Of a stretch of 64,000 nt of DNA, positions 1 through 8,661 are shown in pieces. The position numbers and the translations under genes are program-made. Numbering within the stretch: position 1 is the stretch's first letter; every line of letters starts with the position of its first letter. A model generated the notes under the pieces. It searched no databases, had not been told where the DNA came from, and saw nothing but the letters and a program-made list of their open reading frames with translations. Source of the stretch: Exophiala sp. HKRS030 (Eukaryota > Ascomycota > Eurotiomycetes > Chaetothyriales > Herpotrichiellaceae); the NCBI GenBank assembly GCA_023897205.1, contig JAHWDD010000005.1:1-64000 (forward strand), written 5' to 3'.

Positions 1-150
1 AGAACGACAGGAGCAAGAACGACAGGAGCAAGAACGACAGGAGCAAGAACGACAGGAGCAAGAACGACAGGAGCAAGAACGACAGGAGCAAGAACGACAG
101 GAGCAAGAACGACAGGAGCAAGAACGACAGGAGCAAGAACGATACGAGCA
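1..150 (+). repeat. 15-bp tandem repeat encoding (ERQEQ)n
   Basis: Nine perfect copies of the 15-mer agaacgacaggagca run from position 1, followed by one degenerate copy to 150. The array continues off the left edge. In the frame starting at base 2 each unit reads Glu-Arg-Gln-Glu-Gln, so the array is an in-frame charged, glutamine-rich helical repeat in the gene that follows. Perfect identity between units implies recent expansion or homogenisation. Confidence 0.95.
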
Positions 151-868
151 GGCGAAACCAGGCCTAGAATCACTAGGACAAGAAACTACAGGTTCGAGAG
201 GAGACTCTGAGCAAGCCCCTAATCTCCCTAAGCAACTCAATTTGGAGAGTGATGCAAACTATCGTCCTCGAGAGGACCAGCGACCTAGTCCGTCGCAAGA
301 AGTTCGCCATTCACAGGTACACTTGCAGCAAGTGACCGAACGAGCTGCAAACTCGAACTTAGGGCTAACCCAGAAGAATAATGAGTCAGTGGTAATAGGT
401 GACGGAGGAAATGCCGCAAGCAGTCCTCATACTCCCACAAACAATTATTCTGCTGGATTACAGGTGCGAGCTGATCTTTCCATATTGTTTAGACTGCTTA
501 CTTTATAGGATTCCGTCGCAATCGCCCCACATACACGAGAAGTCATCCGCATCACTTATATGGTTCGGGAGCGAGGTGGGTGGAGGGCAGCACACATGCT
601 CGAAGTGGATCCTTCGGACACCTCTGAGGTTGAGAGGGTAGCAGTGAAGTATATGAGAAAGCAAATAAGGCTGTTTGATACCAACTTGAACATACTGACT
701 CCGCGAAACTGTTTCGAAGCCGCTACCGCCGATGGACAGGACACTATCCTTCTGATCCCGGAAGCGGACATTAACATTAGTAAAGAGCTTGAAGCTTCGG
801 TGACTGACCTTACGTCTAATGAAGGCCCTACTGCGGAAACGGGCACAAAGAAACGAAACCGTCGATGA
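2..868 (+). CDS. DUF3723-like protein, C-terminal part (5' end off window)
   Basis: The frame is open from base 2. It reads the ERQEQ repeat, then a low-complexity Gln/Ser/Asn-rich stretch to 463. An intron follows at 464-508 (GTGCGA donor, TTTATAG acceptor, 45 bp). The second exon, 509-868, stays in frame and ends with TGA. It encodes a compact domain with EVIRITYMVRERGGW, KYMRKQIRLFD, NCFEAATADG and DTILLIPEADI. That pattern (two strands, a basic KYMRK segment, then a Cys-Phe and an ILLIPE strand) is what I associate with the fungal DUF3723 family, whose members often carry Gln-rich repeats. The function of the family is unknown; it is one of the recurrent cargo families of Starship giant transposons. 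The family call is from memory and could be wrong. The gene structure is much safer. Confidence 0.6.
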
Positions 869-1252
869 AATGGAAAGACAAGTGTTTCTGCGAAGTTGCA
901 ATAGAGCCGAAGGGATGGGCAGTAAAATGAACACAACGCATTCCAATAGCTATAGGCTGCATTTATCACGGCCATATGGCGAAGTCAAACTGACAACTTC
1001 TGAAGGCTCCGCACTAGTAAGCCAAGGTTGGTTATTTCCTCTGGTATTTCTTCGAAGATCGAGTTAAGCTTGCATTAGTCATGTGGCCCGGGGAGTCTGA
1101 TTTAGGTCCCAACCAGTCATCATATGGGAGTTTACATACTAAATTTGGTCCTTGTGGTAAATTATTCTCATTCTATAAATCTTGTCTTTTGGCCAGCATC
1201 AGAAAATCATTCCTTGCTATCAGTCGTTTCATTTTGTTCAGCAAATAACGTT

Positions 1253-1621
1253 ATGACGGGGCAGAGAATAAGTATTCCGAAAGAAGTGATAGTCATTAGG
1301 AGGCCAGGGCTACGAGGAGCACGGTTCACTACCGAGAAAACTGAGCAAAGAATCCGCGAAGAAAACGACGAAAGAAATGCTAGGGAATCAAATCGATCAT
1401 TTCGGCGAAACAATCTGGCAAGTTCAGAACTTGATATCGATATCAGAAAGGCAGAGAGTGTGATAAACTTGAGAAGTTCTCTCTTGCGGGAGCTTGCGAT
1501 ATACGAGAACAGCTCTAGTGAATCACTTACAGGAATGAAAGCGGACAGCATCGAGAGGATGAAAAATACACTTGAAAAGACCAAATCGGAAATCGCGGAG
1601 GCTCTAAAGACTCTGGTATAG
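1253..1621 (+). CDS. small coiled-coil protein, unknown
   Basis: 122 codons from the ATG at 1253. The frame is open back to an ATG at 1124, but the extra residues are hydrophobic and AT-rich and look like untranslated sequence, so the internal ATG is preferred. The product is rich in Arg/Glu/Asn with a predicted coiled coil (TEKTEQRIREENDERNARES, then a second helix near the C terminus ending EIAEALKTLV). I do not recognise a family. It lies about 380 bp after the DUF3723-like gene on the same strand and could be an exon of a longer model or a separate gene. Confidence 0.4.
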   Translation: MTGQRISIPKEVIVIRRPGLRGARFTTEKTEQRIREENDERNARESNRSFRRNNLASSELDIDIRKAESVINLRSSLLRELAIYENSSSESLTGMKADSIERMKNTLEKTKSEIAEALKTLV

Positions 1622-2049
1622 AGGAGGGATGTTTGCGAAATGGTATCGTTAAGTTTATCCAACGGATTAGTGTGCATAACCATGTCTTATGGAGGTTGAG
1701 AAGTCTCATGGATGTGTAGGAGCTTCTCCACGCGGGAATTGATCGTTGGTTTTGTAGGGGAGTTCTACGCGAAAGTAGGGACAAATCTAGGCGTAGCTCT
1801 TGCTGATGCAAGATTTAAACCACACCAACGCGCTTTAAACATGTGCAGTACGGTACCGTAACTAATTACAGTTCTGTGGGGAAATGCTTCAAGCTACTTC
1901 AAAGGCCCGAAACCAGAACTTCATTGGGAGCCTCCGGGTAAAACCCTCTTGGCACCGGCCGGCAACAGTAATTTGAGGTTTTCGAGGTTGTTGTCTAGTA
2001 TGTAGAACTACGATTCCATTTTCTGGGATCTCTAAATTTAGCTGAATGT
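1622..2049. other. intergenic, no gene seen
   Basis: AT-rich spacer between the small coiled-coil gene and the 3' end of the LINE. I see no coding pattern, RNA gene or clear repeat in it. Confidence 0.5.
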
Positions 2050-2054
2050 ACAGT

Positions 2055-2076
2055 TATGTATGTATGTATGTATATA
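2055..2076. repeat. TATG microsatellite at LINE 3' end
   Basis: About five units of TATG/TGTA followed by TATA. On the minus strand this is a TACA-type tail about 115 bp beyond the ORF2 stop. It is the best candidate for the 3' terminus of the retrotransposon, since Tad-type elements can end in short repeats instead of poly(A). Confidence 0.6.
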
Positions 2077-2191
2077 CTGTATCATTGACCCTGTCCTCTC
2101 TCTCCGTGGGGAGTGATATGCCGGGCTACTACTATTCTAAACTACCCTATGATCCCCACTTAGTATGAAACTATACTACATGCGCGATCTT

Positions 2192-5100
2192 TCAGCCTCG
2201 TTGGGGCCTGTCGTGCTCCCTTGGCCGCACTGGCGGAGCTCGTGATTTGAACCTTCCGGATGCTTCCGCAAATTCGAGCACTGCGTTGAGAATTTTCCAT
2301 TTGATCCCGCCATTGCCTACTTTACCTTGCTCGTTCCGAGGAGTTCCTCCGAGCATGCTTGCGGTGCACCCAAGTGTACCACCTACCTGAGTTCGTAGTT
2401 CTCGTCTTGCTTCCCAGAGCCTCGGGCAGTCCACCAGTACGTGGACTACCGTTTCGATCGCTCCGCACACGCAGCGGTCGTCATCGGTGAATTTGAATCG
2501 TCGGCTATGTGGTGCGAGCCACGAGTGTCCCGTCCGCATTTGTATCATGAGGTAGGTTCGGTGTCGTGTGAGCTGACCGTAAATGCGGAAGGCCCGCCTG
2601 GCTGGGAGACTATCGTCGATTCTTTTCAGGTGTTGGCCTTTCGGGCTGGTTTTCCATTCTTCTTGCCATTCTTCTTGAATCTTCCTGCGTGCTGTTCGTT
2701 TGGATGTTGATACAAGACGACCAAAGCGGTGTTGCTTTTCAGACGTAACTGCTTGCTTTGCGAGCCGGTCGGCTAATTCGTTCCCTTCGATGCCTGCATG
2801 GCCTGGGATCCAGTGTAACCGGAGTTTTATTCGTCGATCTCGAAATGTCGAAATTCGATCCAGGATACGATGTACTATCGCTTGGCCTGGTTTATTGGAT
2901 GGGTTGGCGATCGCTTTAATCGCGGACTGACTGTCGCTAATGATAGTATAGTTCTTGTCTCTCCGCCTGTTGACTCTTTCTTGAAAGATGGCTTCGACCG
3001 CGTGATAGATAGCGATTAACTCGGCGGCATGTACCGTCCAATCACTGGCTGGTCCAATTCCGATTTGCCACGTCCGCTGTGGTCCCCCTTTCCGGTTCAC
3101 CATTACCACCCCCGCGCCGAGTTTCGAGTGTTTCTCTGAGGCGTCTGTGTAGATGACCGCCTCTGAATCTTCGATCAATTCAGCCACCTTGTCAAGTGCC
3201 TGTGAACTGTCTGGGTCGATGGTGATCTCGACTGATCCCGACCGGGTCCATGGCGGAAGCGGGGTTGGATCGATGGTCTCCAACGACTCGAGTTCCCCAC
3301 TGTCTAGCGATTTGGTGGTTTCGGCCAAGGGAAATCTGGGCTGAGTTCCCTGTCGGTTCATCCGTTGTCTGACTCGGTCCATGACTCTGGCGAGTGGGTG
3401 TGTCGGGGGCAGAGAACATAATCGCAGCACTACTTCTTGTCCTCGTTGTTTGAGCCTGAGGCGCGTAGGGAGGATATGGCACTCGACTTCTAGCACCTGG
3501 GTCGCGACAGACCTGAAGGCCGAGACGATCCGGAGGAGGGCTGCTCTTTGGACAGTGTTGAGGACTCTGAGATGTCCTTTATCCTTGTTGGGATTGTGCC
3601 ACACGGTCGATGCATAATCCAGCTTGGGTACGACGCAAGCCTGGTATATTTGTTTCATTTGGGCAGGCCGCAGATGTCTCAGCCCTCCCATCCCGAGGGC
3701 GGTGGTGGTTGCGGCTTTCACAGCTTGTTGCACGTGATCTTTCCACCGCAATTCATCGTCGAATACCACTCCGAGGAGTTTAGCTGTCCGGCTGGCAGGA
3801 ATGACCTGGCCGTCCATGGTGATACTTCCCTTTTCCCGTTCTTTCTTGCGTCGGGTGAGGTGAATCAGTTCCGTCTTTTCCGCCGCGAAACTCGATCCCG
3901 TCAAATGCGCCCATTCCGTGATTCGAGGGATGTCTTCTTGTTGAATCTTCTGGAGGTTCTCTTCTGCCGATTTTCCTACTCTCCATCGGAAATAGTCATC
4001 AATAAATGCTGATGCGCCCCCCTGAGTGTCCACCTCCTGGTTCACCAAACCTGAATTGAGGAGGGTAAACAGAATGGGCGAGAGTGGCGAGCCTTGCGCC
4101 AGCCCGGCATTTTGCAGCGCGCTGACCTTGGTGGAGAACCCGTCGAAGTGGATGCTTGCCGTCCGATCCTGCATGAAGCTCTGAATCCATCTCCTCGCTG
4201 GCGTGGGTATACCCTTCTCTAGGAGGCGGGCATCCAGTGTTGTAGCTTTGACCCCATTGAATGCTCCTTTCAGGTCGAATGCAATCAATGTGACCACTCT
4301 GCCTCTCAGCCATGCTTGATCGATCGCATTTGCTAGGACCAGGAGGGCTTGCTCTGTTGTTCGGCCTGGACGGCCCCCAAACTGAGTGTCCGGGAGCAGT
4401 TCATACTTTTCCGCGTAGTAGGAGAGGCGTCGGGCAACCACCGCTTCCAGCAGCTTGCCTAGGGTGTTCAAAAGTGAAATAGGGCGGTATGCCGCAGCAG
4501 ATGTGTAGTCTGATTTGCCTGGTTTCCTCAGAACCACTATCTTCGCCACTTTCCATTGCTGAGGGTAGTGACCAAGGTCGATGGACGCTGTGAAGATGCT
4601 GGTCACGATCGATGATATGTAGGGCCAGATCTGGAACCATACCAGGGTTGGTATGCCATCCTCACCAGGTGCAGTCCGTTTCTTCATTCGTTGGAGTGTC
4701 TTCGTGATTTCTTGTTCCGTGACTGGTTCCCATGGGATCTCCTTCGGTGGGACGATACACTCGGGTGGCGGTTGGCTGGTTGGTGGAAAGAAGGTCTCCA
4801 ATAGTACGCGTGCCTTGTCATGGTTGTCCGTCACTTCGTAGTCACCCACCCGGAGTGGCGGCAGGTTTGCGAAAGCGTCGTTCCTTTTCATGTATGGCGT
4901 CGCCCGCCACACTGTTTGCGAGGTGGCTTGGTCGAGGAAGTCTTTCCAATCTGCTGCCTTGACTTTCTCAAGTTGACGAGTCCAGTGTCTTCGTTTGGTC
5001 CGCCATGCCTTGTGCAGCTCCAATGTCCGAGGGTGTTGGCGACCATTTCTCGCGCAGCTGCGCTGGTACTTCCTGCGAGATTTGTTCACCTCCTTGAGTT

Positions 5101-6076
5101 CTGTTTTGAGTTGTCGAGTAAACCATCTCTTTGAGTATGGGCTGGGTTTCGCTATCGGGATGTGTTTGCCAATGGCGGTGGTTGTTATGTCAATGAGGGT
5201 TTTTACTGCTTGGTCCAACTCTCCTTTCGTTTGGATCTTCGGAGCACCCGACATGTGTGAGTGGATCATAGCTCCTATCTTGGCCCATTCCGCTTGTTTG
5301 TATGCTCGGCGTGGTGTGGTTTCTGGTCGCTGTTCCACCCGAATGTCCCATTCCGAGTACGTGGCGCAGTGATCGGATGCGAAATTGTCTCTGTACAGAT
5401 CACATTTTACTATCGAGTCGGGTGTGTTTGTAAGCGTCAGATCGATGGTCGACCTCTGGCCTGGTCGGCTGAGTGACCAATATGTCGGAATGCCGCTGGG
5501 AAGGCATGAAGACAATCCTTGGGCGTGGATGAAGTTGATGAGCTCCTCAGCGTGTGCCATGATACGGGCGTACACGTATGTACCGCTCCAAGCTGGGTGG
5601 TGGCGGTTGAAATCCCCAGCTATGATAAGACTGGTTGGGATTGGCCAGTTTCGCGTATGTTCTTCGATGGTCACCTCGATCTCGTTCAACGTGGTTTGCA
5701 TGCTCTGTATTTCGTGGACACGATGCAGGTCGATGGGTTCTGTGTAGACCGAGAACACTAGTATCTGCCTTTTCCCGTTCCAGATTTTGATTGCCGTGAC
5801 GTCTGGATGATTACAAGCTATTTGGCGGTGTGCCGAGGTTGAGATTCTCTTGTTGACGTAGATGAGGCTGCGTTTTCGGATATTGTCATCTTGATGGGTT
5901 GGTTGATATGTGTGCCAGAGGCGGTGGTTGACATATGTCTGGTACGAGGTGATGGACGGCTCTTGTATTAGCAGCACGTCGAGGTCCTGTGTTGCTTGAT
6001 CATTGATGAGAGCCTCCATGCCGGCGCGCGATTTCATGATGTTCAACTGCAGTATTTTCAGACTATTTTGATTCAT
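2192..6076 (-). CDS. LINE ORF2: endonuclease, reverse transcriptase, RNase H
   Basis: About 1294 codons from the ATG at 6076. Domains in order: an exonuclease-endonuclease-phosphatase fold at roughly residues 5-230 (LLIQEPS; GDFNRHHPAW; SDHCATYSEW); reverse transcriptase at about 460-740 (KKRTAPGEDGIP; YRPISLLNTLGK; AQGSPLSPILF; catalytic AFIDDYF); RNase H at about 1000-1130 (IYTDASEKHSKLGAG; ISDSQSAIKAI; LHWIPGHAGIEGNELADRLA); and a C-terminal Cys/His cluster (CVCGAIETVVHVLVDC). The protein performs target-primed reverse transcription. Its ATG shares four bases with the ORF1 stop (AATGA), so translation probably depends on termination-reinitiation after ORF1. All catalytic motifs are present. 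Confidence 0.93.
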   Translation of the reverse strand: MNQNSLKILQLNIMKSRAGMEALINDQATQDLDVLLIQEPSITSYQTYVNHRLWHTYQPTHQDDNIRKRSLIYVNKRISTSAHRQIACNHPDVTAIKIWNGKRQILVFSVYTEPIDLHRVHEIQSMQTTLNEIEVTIEEHTRNWPIPTSLIIAGDFNRHHPAWSGTYVYARIMAHAEELINFIHAQGLSSCLPSGIPTYWSLSRPGQRSTIDLTLTNTPDSIVKCDLYRDNFASDHCATYSEWDIRVEQRPETTPRRAYKQAEWAKIGAMIHSHMSGAPKIQTKGELDQAVKTLIDITTTAIGKHIPIAKPSPYSKRWFTRQLKTELKEVNKSRRKYQRSCARNGRQHPRTLELHKAWRTKRRHWTRQLEKVKAADWKDFLDQATSQTVWRATPYMKRNDAFANLPPLRVGDYEVTDNHDKARVLLETFFPPTSQPPPECIVPPKEIPWEPVTEQEITKTLQRMKKRTAPGEDGIPTLVWFQIWPYISSIVTSIFTASIDLGHYPQQWKVAKIVVLRKPGKSDYTSAAAYRPISLLNTLGKLLEAVVARRLSYYAEKYELLPDTQFGGRPGRTTEQALLVLANAIDQAWLRGRVVTLIAFDLKGAFNGVKATTLDARLLEKGIPTPARRWIQSFMQDRTASIHFDGFSTKVSALQNAGLAQGSPLSPILFTLLNSGLVNQEVDTQGGASAFIDDYFRWRVGKSAEENLQKIQQEDIPRITEWAHLTGSSFAAEKTELIHLTRRKKEREKGSITMDGQVIPASRTAKLLGVVFDDELRWKDHVQQAVKAATTTALGMGGLRHLRPAQMKQIYQACVVPKLDYASTVWHNPNKDKGHLRVLNTVQRAALLRIVSAFRSVATQVLEVECHILPTRLRLKQRGQEVVLRLCSLPPTHPLARVMDRVRQRMNRQGTQPRFPLAETTKSLDSGELESLETIDPTPLPPWTRSGSVEITIDPDSSQALDKVAELIEDSEAVIYTDASEKHSKLGAGVVMVNRKGGPQRTWQIGIGPASDWTVHAAELIAIYHAVEAIFQERVNRRRDKNYTIISDSQSAIKAIANPSNKPGQAIVHRILDRISTFRDRRIKLRLHWIPGHAGIEGNELADRLAKQAVTSEKQHRFGRLVSTSKRTARRKIQEEWQEEWKTSPKGQHLKRIDDSLPARRAFRIYGQLTRHRTYLMIQMRTGHSWLAPHSRRFKFTDDDRCVCGAIETVVHVLVDCPRLWEARRELRTQVGGTLGCTASMLGGTPRNEQGKVGNGGIKWKILNAVLEFAEASGRFKSRAPPVRPREHDRPQRG

Positions 6077-7311
6077 TGGCAACGGTTTGCTTGGGTAGGC
6101 CCATTCTGTTCGTTGAGTCGGATGCGGTCGGGTCCATAGCGGTTGGTATCTCTACCTCCTTCGTTGGATGGGCAGTCTCGTCTTTCATGATTGCCATTGC
6201 AGAGGTGGCATCCTTTTGGCTTTGGACAGTCCCTCTGGAAGTGTCCTGGCTCGCGGCAATTATAACACTTCTTCCTCTCAAGGTCATAGGCCGATACCCC
6301 TATGTGTCGTTGACCATAAACTATTCCATGCGTAATAGCTTCCTGTTGTGCCGCCTCCGTGTCAAACCATATTCCGAGAGTCGCCTGGTACCCCAGGGCC
6401 TTGCCTTTTTCAATGAGCCATGTAGCTTCGTCGATTTGGGCGTTCCTAGCCTGCATCTCGTTTTCTTCCATGAGTTGGTGAATAAATTCGTGTTCGTTGT
6501 CTGGCAGCATAATGCCGTCGGTAGGGAACCTATGGACGACCACTGGGAATCGTGGTTTGACTAGCTTGGTATTGTTGCCAAGTTCCTGCAGCCATTCCGT
6601 GTGTGCTTTTGCCGTCGCCGCTGATTGTGCATCCTTACACCGCACCACATATCCGGTGCGAGTTGTATTTACTCCTGTCACTTCAACATCTTTTGTCTTG
6701 TCTGTCTTGAGAAGGGCTCCTCGAATCAGGCCAATGGCCCTTCCTATGGGGAGGTTTCTGGCAAGGTTTTCTTCATTCACTTCGTCCCCGGTTCGGGTGG
6801 CCTTGGTGCTGATACGTAGGCAGTGAGGTTCTTTCGTCAGCTGTGAGTGGTTTGTCGGAGCGGTGGGTCCTGTGGAGGCTTGAGTTGCGCTACCTCCATT
6901 CGCAATTGACGCCCAGGAGCGTGGTGGGGTGAGGGAAGCGGTGGTCTGTCCGAGTTTGGATTCGAGAGAGCGGACCGTGCCTTGGAGTTCAAGATTTTGG
7001 CTTTTCACCTGCTGCAACTCGTCCTGTATATCGCGGAGGGTATTGTTCTGAGTTGCGATGGTTTCCTTCAGGTCCAACATAATGTTGACGAGCTCTTCTA
7101 GGGTGGTTCTCTTGGTTTCTTGGGGCCCTTGGCGCGGGGGAGACCAGGTTTCATCTCCGTCCACGGCCACCGAAATCGTCTCCGGGTCCGAGTCATTTTC
7201 AGCGATCAGTTGGGACGCTTTTGCGCTGGGTTTCCTGGCTCTTCCCGAGGGGCCTCGTCGTGGTGTTGCTGGAGTTGCTGGAGTTGCTGGTGTTCTGCGT
7301 GTGGCGGGCAA
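6073..7311 (-). CDS. LINE ORF1: gag-like zinc-knuckle protein
   Basis: About 410 codons. The N terminus is low complexity (a PAT tripeptide repeat encoded by tandem ggagttgct units near 7270-7290). A coiled coil follows (LEELVNIMLDLKETIATQN), then a nucleic-acid-binding domain and two C-terminal CCHC-type knuckles (CYNCREPGHFQRDC and CHLCNGNHERRDC). It should package the element RNA. The open frame reaches 7311 but has no ATG before the methionine near codon 77; the first sense codon used here is TTG, and an in-frame TGA lies about 45 bp upstream. Either translation starts at a non-AUG codon, an exon is missing, or a frameshift has cut the start off from the overlapping minus frame that extends to 7585. 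Confidence 0.85.
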   Translation of the reverse strand: MPATRRTPATPATPATPRRGPSGRARKPSAKASQLIAENDSDPETISVAVDGDETWSPPRQGPQETKRTTLEELVNIMLDLKETIATQNNTLRDIQDELQQVKSQNLELQGTVRSLESKLGQTTASLTPPRSWASIANGGSATQASTGPTAPTNHSQLTKEPHCLRISTKATRTGDEVNEENLARNLPIGRAIGLIRGALLKTDKTKDVEVTGVNTTRTGYVVRCKDAQSAATAKAHTEWLQELGNNTKLVKPRFPVVVHRFPTDGIMLPDNEHEFIHQLMEENEMQARNAQIDEATWLIEKGKALGYQATLGIWFDTEAAQQEAITHGIVYGQRHIGVSAYDLERKKCYNCREPGHFQRDCPKPKGCHLCNGNHERRDCPSNEGGRDTNRYGPDRIRLNEQNGPTQANRCQ

Positions 7312-7456
7312 TGTCCAATCGGGAGCAGCCGACGCTAAAGCGCGTCGGGCGCGTCAGCTTTTGGGGCCTCCCGAGACGCGTCTGATGGGCTTTCGTGCTT
7401 TTCCTCAAGGTACAGCCGTTTTCGAGTACATCAATCCTTCTGCCGCTACAGTAATC

Positions 7457-7488
7457 TCGAGAAGTATCGTAGTGTCGAGAAGTATCGT
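7457..7488. repeat. direct repeat in LINE leader
   Basis: The 14-mer tcgagaagtatcgt occurs at 7457-7470 and again at 7475-7488 (18-bp period). It lies just upstream (minus strand) of ORF1 and may be part of a repeated 5' leader of the retrotransposon. Confidence 0.6.
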
Positions 7489-7693
7489 CCTTTCTTGAAT
7501 GTACAGTTGTTCCCGAAACTGCCCTCCCCTTGCGGACACATTGCAACTTTCTTTCAATCCCAAGCCAAGACATAAGTTGCGTCATCTATTGCCTATCGGG
7601 GTATGACCAGCCAAGACCCAGCCGACGAATCACCGTTCAGATTTTTTAGTCGTAGTATCGCTGATACGGTACGAATCAACACAGCAGGTTCTC

Positions 7694-7900
7694 ATGACAG
7701 AGATCATCGCTTACATAATTAATGCCTGCATGGGTAAGGAAGGTGAACACTATAGCGGCATGAACGTCGGGTCATCGCTCGCCGGCCTAATCTCGTTGGC
7801 AGAGAGCCAACGGTGGCCAGCATATCAGGGCCCGCGCAGCAACGCACTCTACGATACAATATTTCACATATTGGGACGACCGGACGTGCTTCCAGGATGA
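7694..7900 (+). CDS. small hypothetical ORF
   Basis: 68 codons from an ATG. The composition is protein-like (AGLISLAESQRWPAYQGPRS), but no family is recognised and no introns or neighbours support it. It lies between the LINE and an NLR fragment and could be a further gene remnant. Confidence 0.25.
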   Translation: MTEIIAYIINACMGKEGEHYSGMNVGSSLAGLISLAESQRWPAYQGPRSNALYDTIFHILGRPDVLPG

Positions 7901-8126
7901 AGAGGATTGGACCAGACCGGGTTCTACAGAAATCAAGGACAGCTACCTAGGTTCAGCCTCACTTGATCTTATAAGCTCTCAGCCTTTTTGCTTACGCCTT
8001 GAACTTCGCACCGAATGCACCTCATTGTCGAGTTCGCAGCGACGCGATTCCTTGAATCGAGAGCAGCACTGTTGGCGTCGATGTGCCCTCATCCTCTTAG
8101 CGTGTCATGATTCCGGCCTCTCTTGA

Positions 8127-8342
8127 ATGACTATGTTCACCCCCCCTCCGCCTCGAAGCCGCCGAGGGTTTAAGGTGGCAATCCTATGCGCCTTGCCGTT
8201 GGAAGCTGAATTTGTCCGATCCATGTTCGATATATGTTGGGAAGACGAAGATAAGCAATATGGCAAAATGGAGGGAGATCAAAACACATATACGACCGGG
8301 GTGATTGGAAAGCGTAATGTTGTTCTGGCTCACATACGATAG
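8127..8342 (+). pseudogene. N-terminal fragment of a PNP/UDP-phosphorylase-like NLR gene
   Basis: Starts with ATG and reads a proline-rich lead, then FKVAILCALPLEAEFVRSMF and YTTGVIGKRNVVLAHI. This matches the start of the nucleoside-phosphorylase-like domain that forms the N-terminal effector module of many fungal NLR proteins. In those proteins the strand NVVLAxMPGxGK continues; here the frame meets TAG directly after AHIR and nothing similar follows. Only the first 70 or so residues of a protein usually over 900 long remain. A matching TPR-type C-terminal fragment lies about 10 kb downstream on the same strand. Confidence 0.75.
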
Positions 8343-8661
8343 TTACAAGAACAAGGGTTGGTAAGCTTACGCTGCTGCCATGCCGCTGCTTGTGTGAAGG
8401 TGTTCTTGAAAGAATGGAACATACTAGATTAGTTGACAGACGAAGGTTGAACTATTTTTGATCTTCAGTACGATTTCGTGAACAAAGCGGCGGACTTGCT
8501 TAACTCCTGAGGAGGAGCGCAACGTGCAAATAAATCGCATTCCAAAATTCATACGATCCTGTCGCGCGCGGGCACTGTGCCCAATTCTTCTCATCCCTCA
8601 TGTCCAAGCCTGGATCCTAACCTCCATCTGCAACCAAGACTAACTAAACAACACAATCCAG

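Larger units (their letters stand above)
2050..7500 (-). mobile_element. Tad-type non-LTR retrotransposon (LINE), two ORFs
   Basis: Minus-strand element with a zinc-knuckle ORF1 (gag-like) followed by an ORF2 carrying an AP endonuclease, reverse transcriptase and RNase H. This is the arrangement of the fungal Tad1 clade. Both frames are free of stops over their main domains and show no obvious excess of RIP-type TA changes, so the copy looks young. The 3' limit is set at the TATG repeat near 2055; the 5' limit is a guess near 7500, where short direct repeats occur. No target-site duplication was identified, so the ends are approximate. Confidence 0.85.

Noticed and set aside
1..150. Tandem repeat considered as a CRISPR-like array or minisatellite outside genes
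   Set aside because: No spacers; units are contiguous and in frame with the downstream coding sequence.
503..975. Two minus-strand frames opposite the DUF3723-like exon
   Set aside because: Antisense shadows of a spliced plus-strand gene with a conserved domain.
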